Origin: Priapulus caudatus
Lineage: Eukaryota > Priapulida > Priapulimorpha > Priapulimorphida > Priapulidae
Assembly (NCBI RefSeq): GCF_000485595.1
Contig: NW_014578260.1
Location: forward strand, 33,745-62,311
Direction of reading: 5' to 3'
Length of the DNA stretch: 28,567 nucleotides
The notes beneath the pieces are model-generated. The model saw only the letters and a list, made by a program, of their open reading frames with translations. It made no database searches and had not been told where the DNA came from. The position numbers and the translations under genes were made by a program. Of this stretch, positions 20,432 to 28,567 are shown in pieces. How positions within the stretch are numbered: position 1 is the stretch's first letter; every line of letters begins with the position of its first letter.

Positions 20432-20992
20432 TAGGGGTGGGACGATAAATCTATATGTCGATGTAGCGCGATACAAGCCCTTATACGCTTATCGATACGT
20501 TTGACTATCTACGATACGCGTATCGATACTCTACTGCATAAAATCCATGTCATTTAGTACTGTAGCGTAGTTTCATCGAAATACAAAAGAAACACGACAC
20601 AATTCGTTAAATTAAGCGTTCACGTGATTGGTTGAGTCCTGGTTGAGTGTATTCTTGTGGCCAGTCAAACGATTTTTACTATCATGTAAACTCTGAGAGA
20701 TGCATAATACGAAAAGACGTTTGATTTGTCATCGTCCTATAATTTAGCCAACCAAGCGATTTTTTTTCAAGTTGAGTAAGGTGAATGACACAGAAAATTT
20801 TTACCAAGATTGGTTGGTATTTTTTATATGATCTATATAAAAATGAAGGCGTTGGAAGAATTGACAAAACAAAAAACGGTTTGCAAATTTGTGCTGAATT
20901 GAGCAGAGCTCGGTAGTGTCTCTTTAAGGTATCGCAATACGTATCGTATCATGAATGGTGTATCGTGAGCGGCCAGTATCGTCCCACCTCTA
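20432..20992. mobile_element. hAT-like non-autonomous element, TAGGGGTGGGACGATA ends
   Basis: It begins TAGGGGTGGGACGATA and ends TATCGTCCCACCTCTA, a 16-base terminal inverted repeat with one mismatch. Many CGATA/TATCG motifs crowd the regions just inside both ends, a common arrangement of subterminal binding sites in hAT elements. Flanks are CTGTTGGG on the left and CTGGTTGGGG on the right, a plausible but imperfect 8-bp target duplication. The AT-rich interior of about 560 bases has no transposase frame. Ends of this type are familiar from hAT MITEs of other animals. Confidence 0.82.
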
Positions 20993-22735
20993 CTGGTTGG
21001 GGAGAACTGGTAGGCACAGCGCCTACACGTCTATATCTTCTATGTGTATTATTTATTTTAAATTCTTCGATCGCCACCAAGAGTGGGCGTGCTATTCTAA
21101 GGTGCCCCGGAAGTTGTGAGTCGGGTGGCGTTTGCCTAGTTATACCGGCGTGTCGAGCTGTTCTGCCCTCCCTGTCCGTTCGTAGGGGTTTACGTGGGGC
21201 ACGCGAAGCCATTGTAATGGCATTTACGAAAGTATAGCAAACAGACGGACGCTGTGAACGTGCACAGCGATCGAGAGCTGTGCGTGATCTAGCCAGGATC
21301 GTCTACACGGCTCGTTGTCCCTCCCATCAGTGGCTTCACAAATGAAATCTGTTCGAAGTGTGGAACACTGTAGCAGCGAGGCGTTAAATGTCACCGTCGC
21401 TTGGTCGGTCGTGTCGACGGACGTGCGATAGCAACTGGACGTCGTCGGCGGGACAGCAGAGGGGTCACTCTGCAGCTTCTGTGTGGCCAAAACTCACTTG
21501 GCTTCAGCGGCGTTCCAGCTGCTGCAACTCGGCTGTTGATGAGAACGTCTTTCGATAAGCGCTCCATCTCTGTATGCGCTCTACATCGTTGTTCCGAGTG
21601 CTTTCAGTGATTACATGCAACGACTGCCAGCCAGGTTAACGCATTTGTCGTCTGTCGAATGATTCCGTACGTGATATTTACGCCAGCGTAACCTGGAGCA
21701 TCACTTTGATTTTTTTCACGTCTATCCATAAAATATAATTCGTGCGAGAACCTGGCTTTTGAGTGTTGGGACTTAGTTTCAGCCGTGAGTAACGTTGTGG
21801 CAGATCTGCCACACGTGAATGAAACATCACGAGGTTCTGCTTATAACATCAGACTTATAGATATCTGGCAAGGATACGCCATGGTAAAGAAACGAAACGT
21901 GTTTCGGTGTGACGCACTGAAAGCGATCTAACGTCTTCGATTTTTTCTCGATGCATTTCACGACAAAACGTCTCCCTGATGTCGCCATTCTGGATCGAGC
22001 TAGATCGAGTCATAGCATCCGGTTTGGTTGTTGCTTGCATGCTGCTGTGCCGTTGGCTTCGTTTCTGGTGGCAACCGGATGAAGTCACACGCAGTGAAAC
22101 GCCACATAGTCGGTCACTACCATGTGCGCAACGCCAACGTGTTTCTCACGACAGCGCCTTCTCATCTGGCACCTGTCGGCGTTTTCGTCGTTGAGTTTAA
22201 TGTGTTGAAGGGCCAGTCCAGACCCTGTAGCATGGTAGTTCGATAGGTGTCGACGTGAAGGTGCGTCGCAACCGACGCTCAACTCTCATCAGACCGACGA
22301 CGTCTCAAGCGGAAGCGCGTGCTGGTTTACACACAAAGCCCAAGTGTTCATCTGCGCATCCCTGCGATTAGTAGCACCCCGTTCTCCCATCTGCTAACCA
22401 GGAGGCGCGCGTGTAGTTGGTGCACGTCGATTCAGCTCAAGTGGTGATCATGAGGCTAGGCGCTGAGTCCTGGAACGCTACCTCCGTTTTTTGGAGATAG
22501 TTGGACTGACTGCGCTGCAACGCGCTCATCGTTCATCTTCCGTATATTTGTGGTTTTGGGTTTGCAATGCCATAGGTGTGTGGTGGGGGTAAAGTGTGAA
22601 TGTATGTCCACGACCAAGACATTGAAGAGAGGCGGTACTACTATAATCGCTATAACCCATAGACGTGATTTCGGTCTGTTAGTGTCATCCAGTCGCACGA
22701 GCACACGAGCGTCCCATGTCCAGTCCGCATTACAC
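20993..22735. other. Unassigned balanced-composition sequence
   Basis: About 1.7 kb with several short open frames on both strands (e.g. 21224-21490 minus, 21855-22088 minus, 21979-22246 plus). None has a domain or clean splice sites that I recognise. It could include untranslated or eroded transposon sequence. Confidence 0.45.
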
Positions 22736-22800
22736 ACACTCTCTCTCTCTTCGCCTCTCTCTCTTTCTTTTTTCTCTCTCTTTCTCTCTCTCTCCCTCCC
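22736..22800. repeat. CT-rich low-complexity tract
   Basis: CTCTCTCT and CTTTCTTTTTTCTCTC runs. The stop-free Ser/Leu frame across it is compositional. Confidence 0.85.
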
Positions 22801-22999
22801 ATCATAGTAAAAGAGTTCATACCATTGGATACAAATTGACAATGGCGGCGTGCTGCACTGTCGTCTGTGACGTTTTTTGACTCGTGAATCTCAACCGAAA
22901 AATCATTTACACCTTGGTTGACAGTCCGTTTCAGACAACCCTGTTGCGACGATATGCACGCGCGTACAACATGTGTTGAATGTGTCGCCGCGGTTGTTC

Positions 23000-23067
23000 G
23001 CGTAGGTCGTGTATGTCCGCGCAGGTCGTGTATGTCCGCGTAGGTCGTGTATGTCCGCGCAGGTCAT
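23000..23067. repeat. Short tandem repeat, ~19 bp, about three units
   Basis: GGTCGTGTATGTCCGCG plus CA or TA is repeated three times, followed by a partial GGTCATTGG. The surrounding 22940-23070 is CpG-rich compared with its neighbours. Confidence 0.8.
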
Positions 23068-23970
23068 TGGCGTGTTTACTCGAGGCCGGTGAGGTCTGCT
23101 GAATAATCATGTAACGTGTAGTATGCCTGAATCATGATGGCGATGACTTTACGCTTTAATTTTCGCGTAGACGGGGCACCTGTGCGGCCGATTAGCCGTG
23201 GCTGTGACAGTTGTCGAAATGTATTAGTTCTGAAATTTTGCATTTTGCAGGTGTGCTAGCTTTTCGTATGTGAAGTGCCGGGAGCACGTTATTTTACAGT
23301 GGCTTGTGATGCCTGCGCTGTGAGTCACGTCGGGTTGAAAACAACGGGGTGCGCTAGAGGTGAGATGAAAGCACAGCGGCGAAGCACCGAGGCCTTCTGC
23401 GTCGTACAGGGTATAGATGACCAGGGTAATATTTTCGCCTATCTTTTCTTTTGCTATTCAAAGCTACGCTAGTAGATTTCCCGATTCCGCAGAGCAAATG
23501 CGTATTGAATGCGAACGCGTGCGGCAGCGTGCCGTGTCGTTAGCATGGATCCGAGGTGAGCACGGGCTGGCGTCGGCACCATGTCTTCACACTCACAAGC
23601 TTGCAACGCCGACAACACGTATATATATAAGGGTAACATTCTATCGTTCTCAGCATTAGGTGTGCCCGCTGTGCTTTCTATCGCAGTTCTTCATCCCGGT
23701 GGCTATGCGAAGGTGTTTGTACCTTTTACGTAAAGATGAAACGGAAGTGGTGTTGCTGTTATATTTGCGTTTTTTTTTCCAAATAAAGGATTGCCGGCGA
23801 TTTCCACACTTTAGCTTTTAATACCGGATAACGTCGAGACTTTAATGTTGACAATGTCGGTTTTCTATGTGTAGTCGTACCTTCTGAATCCAGCTGTTTA
23901 TTTTGGTCAAACCTATACGTCAGCTTTGTCAGAAACATCGTTGCTTTCCACTGAAGACATCATAGTAGTG
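23068..23970. other. Unassigned sequence
   Basis: An acceptor-like TTTTGCATTTTGCAG ends near 23251 and a donor-like GAG|GTGAGA lies near 23360. All three frames between them contain stops, so I call no exon. A poly-T run and AATAAA lie near 23770-23788. Confidence 0.5.
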
Positions 23971-23973
23971 ATA

Positions 23974-24016
23974 TCAGGAGTGAATAAAAACGAATTTTAC
24001 TTTTATTCACTCCTGA
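23974..24016. repeat. Perfect 16-bp stem hairpin
   Basis: TCAGGAGTGAATAAAA (23974-23989) and its exact reverse complement TTTTATTCACTCCTGA (24001-24016) enclose an 11-base loop. The left arm contains AATAAA on the + strand. It lies 15 bases left of the MITE target duplication and is not part of that element's ends. Confidence 0.9.
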
Positions 24017-24034
24017 GGATATACTTGTCAGTAA

Positions 24035-24280
24035 AGCCCGGCGCACACGTGAGTTATTTTACTCAAGTAAAATGACGCATGAGTCATTTTACTCACGTGT
24101 GCGGCGGATTTTCGTTGAGTAATTTGACGCATGCGTCATTTTACTCACGTGTGCGGCGGATTTTCGTTGAGTAATTTGACGCATGCGTCATTTTACTCAC
24201 GTGTGCGGCGGATTTTCGTTGAGTAATTTGACTCATGCGTCATTTTACTTGAGTAAAATAACTCACGTGTGCGCCGGGCT
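24035..24280. mobile_element. MITE with 52-bp perfect ends, TAA target duplication and internal triplication
   Basis: The ends AGCCCGGCGCACACGTGAGT and its reverse complement are perfect for 52 bases and nearly so for a few more. TAA flanks both sides (24032-24034 and 24281-24283), a 3-bp TWA-type duplication as made by PIF/Harbinger transposases. The middle is three direct 52-base units, listed separately. The whole element is 246 bases and non-coding, so it must be moved in trans. Confidence 0.88.
24093..24248. repeat. Three 52-bp direct repeats inside the MITE
   Basis: Units at 24093-24144, 24145-24196 and 24197-24248 begin TCACGTGTGCGGCGGATTTT and contain GACGCATGCGTC. They are nearly identical; the last has GACTCATGCGTC. 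Each unit contains a version of the element's own terminal sequence (ACTCACGTGTGCGSCGG). Confidence 0.93.
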
Positions 24281-24283
24281 TAA

Positions 24284-26049
24284 GTATTGTTATTACTTGA
24301 CAGTATACCGCAAGTGTGAGAAGGTGGGGATTGTAAACATGCTTACGTGTGTGTGTGTGTGGCCATCAACATAACAAATGCGTGTAAACAGTGCTTTGCT
24401 AGGTTTTGATGAGGAGGGCTATTGGCATACGCTCGTTAGCCCACAGCTAGACAGTTGTATGTATTTTTAAAACTTACAGAACGTTTTTTCACTCGAGGTT
24501 TAGGCGAGATATGCGTGAGCAGTCATAAGGAGCCTATGCGCATAACTAACATCGTTTACATGTGGAGACACTCATCATGATTAATTGGAAGGTCAGCATA
24601 GTGCCATGGAGTGAATGTCACCAGGGACGTATCCCCTTTCTAGTCGACTGCTAACCTTTATATATAGCCATCTGAATAAACGCAGGTGGACTCCGAAAAG
24701 AAAATGCGTAGCAGTTGATAAAGGTTGTAAAACTGTTGTGTGCCACCCGGCCTAATAAGTGTCGAGATATGCAGTGGCGCCATCTGGAGGCGTTAGTCGT
24801 CACTGCGTGTATTCTTGCCTTCATTCTGATGGGCGACGCGACGGTGGCCGTGGTGAAGCGGACCCACCGAGCCGAGTACTGTGAATGTAGTTGTGTGGCA
24901 AACCAGTTGATTTTACCCACTTTCACCCGTTGAGTTGAAATCGGTGATGTTGCTGCTGCTGCTGCTTGTTTGTAATTGCCTCGTGTAGCAAACTTCGACC
25001 TGATTAGCTATATGATTGAAGTTTATTTCGGCTTGTTGCCTAATTACATGGGGGTGATCAAGTAGAGCAACGGCGCGCCTGTGTTAGTGTGTGCGTGTTA
25101 GTGTGTCCGTGTATTGAGTGTGCACGTGCGTGTGTCTGTGAGTGGGTCCGTTTGCGTGTGTGAATGTGCGTGTGCGAGGGTATTTTGACGAGGAATTATT
25201 ATAGCGTTGCTTCGCACATATTTAGTGTTAATGTTATACAGTGAGAGCTTGGGAGGTCTGCTGATATCGCCAGTGTAAGAGCAGGAGAGCTGCGCGACCC
25301 GTTGCCCTTGATCACCCTCGTGAAGACCCAACCACTCATCAAAATGATCTGAGTAGGCATTGTTCTGGGCATTAACTGCCAGTGCCTGTCGTAATAAATA
25401 TGTATATTGCAATTGTAATAAAAACGCCTTCTAAACAGTCGGTGTTCGAAAAATACCTTGGAATTTTTCGTTGTCATTTTGTAAAGAACTGGGAGTTCTG
25501 ATAGGGTGGTACTGAGGTTTCACGGCAATGCTTTTTGCTGTGCTAAATCCATAAAAGATATCTAGTCGCCGTGAGCAAGTCACAGTAAAGCAGAGCATGA
25601 TATATAACTACTACTGTACGATATGTAACAACTATAGCTGCGTTCACACGAGATTCACGGCCTCGCTGGCTCCGTACTTATCTGGTATATCACGATGACA
25701 AAAACAACGTACAAAGTCATGTGAGAGTATGGTGTGCGTGTGATCCAACTGTTCCTGAAAAACGAAAATTAACTGTAGAGTAGAGAGCAGTGATTCCCCT
25801 TCGTGCTAATTCTACAGAAAGCATGTTTAATGGTGACGTGAGGACGACTGCAGACGGTGTTATTTGCGCAAAATGTGATGTAATGTGATTCTGTAAAAAA
25901 CAATGCGAATTCTTCAGCCATTGTAATTCTGCAACCCACAATTTGTTCTCATGTTAATTCTGTTGATAGTATATAATAGGCGTTTATTGAACAGGCGAAC
26001 GTGTTAGTTACTATATTACTCATATTGTAAAATCTGATTGCGATACATT
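24284..26049. other. Unassigned sequence
   Basis: GTGTGTGT at about 24345-24361, GCTGCTGCTGCTGCT near 24950 and GTGTGCGTGT patches at 25085-25175. Short frames (24651-24933 on both strands, 25098-25477 minus) have no recognisable domain. CTGCGTTCACACGAG near 25639 resembles a transposon end, but no partner end was found. Confidence 0.45.
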
Positions 26050-26057
26050 GCCAGCAC

Positions 26058-26533
26058 CACAGGCACTTGAAGCGTTTCAATAAAATATAATGCTAACTAA
26101 ATACGAAATCTATTTACTACCAAATTCTTAATGTTCCTATACTCTCTTTCACCTATTATTGCCGACAGTTTCCTGTCAATTCCGTCCAAATCCTACGTGC
26201 AACCATATACGCTGCCGGCGCCATTGCTCTCGCGGCTCCACTGTTGCACGCTTACACTAATATATATAGTGTAAGCGTTGTCCAGCGTGTAAGCGTAGTC
26301 CACTGTTGCACGCTTACACTATATAATATATTAGTGTAAGCGTGCAACAGTGGAGCCGCGAGAGCAATGGCGCCGACAGCGTATATAGTTGCACGTAGGA
26401 TTTGGACGGAATTGACAGGAAACTGTCGGCAATAATAGGTGAAAGAGAGTATAGGAACATTAAGAATTTGGTAGTAAATAGATTTTGTATTTAGTTAGCA
26501 TTATATTTTATTGAAACGCTTCAAGTGCCTGTG
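26058..26533. mobile_element. 476-bp palindromic (foldback) MITE with 8-bp target duplication
   Basis: Ends are CACAGGCACTTGAAGCG and CGCTTCAAGTGCCTGTG. The left arm (26058-26277) and right arm (26311-26533) are reverse complements with only a few mismatches and one 4-base gap, leaving a 33-base loop. GCCAGCAC is duplicated exactly on both sides (26050-26057 and 26534-26541). An 8-bp duplication is typical of hAT and a few other DNA transposons. Close to the loop the motif CGCTTACACTA and its complement repeat, making nested hairpins. Non-coding. Transcripts would fold into a ~220-bp duplex. Confidence 0.93.
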
Positions 26534-26541
26534 GCCAGCAC

Positions 26542-26890
26542 TACATTGCAAGAGATCCCGTACGGTACGGACGACAAGTTTTTATTGCTTAGACGGGAGG
26601 GAACACAGACGAACGTTTTGCGTAACTGCTCAATATTCAGGGTTGTACTGTGTAATATCTAATGTAATTGTAATGTATAATGTCTAACGCAACTTCTACA
26701 ATGTTCGGTAATACACGGACATGACCTGGCAATCATTGGCGTGACAGGGCCACTCGAGATACGCGAGAAAATCTGATGAAATTCGTATGAATATCATATT
26801 CTGGCTTTCCGTTTACAGGTTGCTACATCCGGTGGTACGGTAATGCACAGGTAGTAGTTACAGCGCATGCGTGGCGGCTCTACACACGCC
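26542..26890. other. Unassigned sequence
   Basis: Mixed composition between two inverted-repeat structures. No gene or repeat recognised. Confidence 0.5.
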
Positions 26891-26953
26891 AAACTCCACG
26901 ACAGATGGCGTTCTTGCTCTCGCTCAACTCCGAACTGCATGCAGCGCCCACAG

Positions 26954-27074
26954 AAATAGAATAGAAGTTCTATTAGTTGCTTATTACTATTAGTTAACTA
27001 TTAGTTAGCTTCTATTAGTTAGCTTCTATTAGAAGTTCTATAGAATAGAATAGAATAGAACTTCTATTCTATTT
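26954..27074. repeat. AT-rich hairpin with 18-bp perfect arms
   Basis: AAATAGAATAGAAGTTCT (26954-26971) is the exact reverse complement of 27057-27074. The loop repeats TTAGTTAGCTTCTA and AATAGAATAG motifs. It lies between GCAGCGCCCACAG and ATGTGGCAGCGCCCCC, as if inserted into one of the GCAGCGCCC repeats. Confidence 0.9.
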
Positions 27075-27076
27075 AT

Positions 27077-27391
27077 GTGGCAGCGCCCCCTTCGTACAAC
27101 TCGGGATACTCAAACTGCATGCAGCGCCCCCTTCGTACAACTCATGATACCACTGCCACAAAGCTGGTACTATTTTTCAAGTGGGCGGAGCTCCGGGGAA
27201 ATCCAGCGAATGGCAATCCAATGCCGGCCGCGAAGTCGGCGCCGAACAAACATCAGAAACTTTTATGTTTTTCATGTTTGTTGGTGGACAAATTTAGGTG
27301 TTTTAAGCTTAATACGCAAAAATGTATCAAAGACAATATTCGAGAATTAGGTATATTGGCAAGCATCCGAAAAATTCATGATAAATATTAA
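27077..27391 (+). other. Open frame inside the composite repeat, unidentified
   Basis: 104 residues from an ATG that lies in the repeated GCAGCGCCC region, ending at TAA with ATTAAATAAA directly after. The middle has a Cys-containing basic stretch (KHQKLLCFSCLLVDKFRCFK) and the end is IRELGILASIRKIHDKY. The spacing of Cys and His fits no zinc-finger class I can name. It might be a remnant of a transposon protein, or chance. An overlapping frame from 27075 is equally open to 27350. Confidence 0.2.
27080..27143. repeat. 41-bp-spaced direct repeat GCAGCGCCCCCTTCGTACAA
   Basis: GCAGCGCCCCCTTCGTACAA plus CTC occurs at 27080 and 27121, separated by GGGATACTCAAACTGCAT. A third truncated copy, GCAGCGCCCAC, is at 26941 after the same CTGCAT. 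Confidence 0.9.
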
Positions 27392-28002
27392 ATAAACAGG
27401 TGAACTTAGTTTATTAAACAGCGTAATAATTTGAAAGTAGCAAATGGGCGCACAATCCGCGTACTGTTTCGTATCACTATTTTATCAAATTTTTCATTAA
27501 AAAAATCAAATAATGGTCCGATTTTTATTATATTTGCAACTTTTATAAGTACAAAGTTACAAACCGTATTACATAGGACAGGAGTAACGGGGCCGCTGTA
27601 AAACTTATAGTAAAAAAGCGTAAAAAAATCTTACGGAAATGTAGTTGTGGCAGTGGTAAATGAGCGATGAGCGAGAGCGAGAGCGCCATCTGTCGTGGAG
27701 TTTGCACACACGCTCATACACGCGCTCACTATATATAGATTTCTTGGTGGTTTCCAGATGAGAGAAATGTCAGAAATGAGACACTTTGCTACATTTTTCA
27801 AATCTATACTGACGAATGCCTCGTGTTAGTGCGTCGACGTTCCCACGAATCGATGACCAGTTGCGATAATTCTGCTCGTTATAGCGTATCCGCTGTTTCG
27901 CTGTGCGCGGTAACGCGTGGAGACATGAACGATGGCATTGGCGTAACCAACATTTTACTGTCGTTTTGAATTATGCTGGTTTCTTACACACATACACGCG
28001 CC

Positions 28003-28031
28003 CCCCACGCACACACACATACGTACGTACA

Positions 28032-28100
<69 letters not shown>

Positions 28101-28165
28101 TACACATACGCACACACGCACACGCACGCCCCCCCCCCCCAACACACAGTCACACACACACACGA
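28003..28165. repeat. (CA)n microsatellite with poly-C interruption
   Basis: Clean CA from about 28031 to 28096, then degenerate CACACG, a C run at about 28129-28140 and further CACACA. The His/Thr frames across it are artefacts. Confidence 0.95.
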
Positions 28166-28262
28166 TCCCCTACCTCTCAGCTCTGCAATCTTTGTTTTGG
28201 GCGCTATGCAAAAAGGTGACAGTTTTGTTCGTTGTTCTCTGCTCCCAAGATATGTAACTGTT

Positions 28263-28507
28263 CAGTGGCAGATCAAGTATTCCAGGGGGAGGGGGGTGAC
28301 AAACAGGCCCAATGTGGGTCCAACCCCAGAAAATTTTGAAAATGTAGATCGCATGTGATGGTATTTGTAGTATAGCACCTTTGAGTACATGCACAGCCTT
28401 CATTCTGACTACGACACTTCTCTTTTCAGTATAACAATTCTTCTTCTTTTTACTTTTGGATTAACAGGGGGGTCATGGCCCTCCTTGCCCCCTCCCCTAA
28501 CTACGCC

Positions 28508-28511
<4 letters not shown>
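28263..28511. mobile_element. CAGTGGC-ended MITE with C/G-rich subterminal runs
   Basis: It begins CAGTGGCAGATCAAGTATTC followed by CCAGGGGGAGGGG, and ends CCCCTCCCCTAACTACGCCACTG in reverse orientation. The ends CAGTGGC/GCCACTG match exactly and both continue into G or C runs. The interior includes CCCCAGAAAATTTTGAAAATG, close to the C/G-rich repeat at about 13385. No open frame. (CA)n follows at once on the right, so the target duplication cannot be judged. Confidence 0.75.

Positions 28512-28567
<56 letters not shown>
28512..28567. repeat. (CA)n microsatellite running off the window end
   Basis: Uninterrupted CA from the end of the MITE to the last base. Confidence 0.97.

Larger units (their letters stand above)
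26891..27703. mobile_element. Nested inverted-repeat composite (possible non-autonomous transposon)
   Basis: Outer arms: AAACTCCACGACAGATGGCG (26891-26910) matches the reverse complement of 27684-27703 exactly, and the match extends about 15 further bases with two differences. Inner arms: TACCACTGCCACAA (27148-27161) matches the reverse complement of 27645-27658 exactly, with a looser extension to CTCAT. Between the left arms lie the AT-rich hairpin and repeated GCAGCGCCC motifs. I find no clean target duplication for either pair, so boundaries and class are open. Confidence 0.65.

Noticed and set aside
22828-22880. Gene start at ACAATGGCGGCG
   Set aside because: The frame closes after about 12 codons and no donor follows. 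At most a promoter-like CpG-rich motif.
23252-23361. Candidate exon between TTTTGCAG and GAG|GTGAGA
   Set aside because: All three reading frames contain stop codons between the two sites.
24093-24248. CRISPR-like array (three regularly spaced repeats)
   Set aside because: The 52-base units are contiguous without spacers, lie inside a transposon with a TAA duplication, and the genome is eukaryotic.

Overview
The window reads as nuclear DNA of an invertebrate animal, most likely marine. The evidence is spliceosomal exons, sparse coding sequence, many short inverted-repeat transposons (MITEs), abundant (CA)n, (GA)n and (TA)n, and an internal run of the metazoan telomere repeat CCCTAA. I cannot name the species. 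Parts look like unpolished long-read sequence (1-3340, about 13190-16180): near-identical repeat units differ by many one-base insertions. A 25-N gap lies at 10038-10062.

Only one gene is recognised. It is on the + strand and belongs to the PMEPA1 (TMEPAI)/LDLRAD4 family of membrane adaptors that restrain TGF-beta/SMAD signalling. A transmembrane exon (11444-11610) joins a terminal coding exon (18175-18672) in phase 0. The terminal exon carries the SMAD-interaction motif PPNR and one NEDD4-type PY motif, PPSY. The first exon(s) are not found. The ~6.6 kb intron contains a second, frameshifted copy of the transmembrane exon inside a ~1.7 kb duplicated block, plus a 24-bp minisatellite.

Layout: 1-3340 is a 44-bp minisatellite; 3341-5743 is mostly unassigned, with two weak candidate exons and an isolated inverted minisatellite unit; 5744-6047 is a foldback element whose loop holds telomeric repeats; 6048-9865 is unassigned sequence with microsatellites; 9866-10147 is (GA)n, the gap and (CA)n; 10063-11783 is block copy 1 (C/G-rich repeat, pogo-like MITE, transmembrane exon); 11784-13190 is a possible SINE and a foldback repeat; 13192-13790 is C/G-rich MITE ends; 14397-16181 is block copy 2; 16183-17134 is the 24-bp minisatellite; 18175-19255 is the terminal exon and 3' UTR.

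Downstream of 19.3 kb I see no convincing gene. I do see four well-defined inverted-repeat elements: a hAT-like element (20432-20992), a TAA-flanked MITE with 52-bp ends (24035-24280), a 476-bp palindrome with an 8-bp target duplication (26058-26533), and a CAGTGGC-ended MITE (28263-28511). A nested inverted structure lies at 26891-27703. No rRNA, tRNA, CRISPR or prokaryotic signal was seen.
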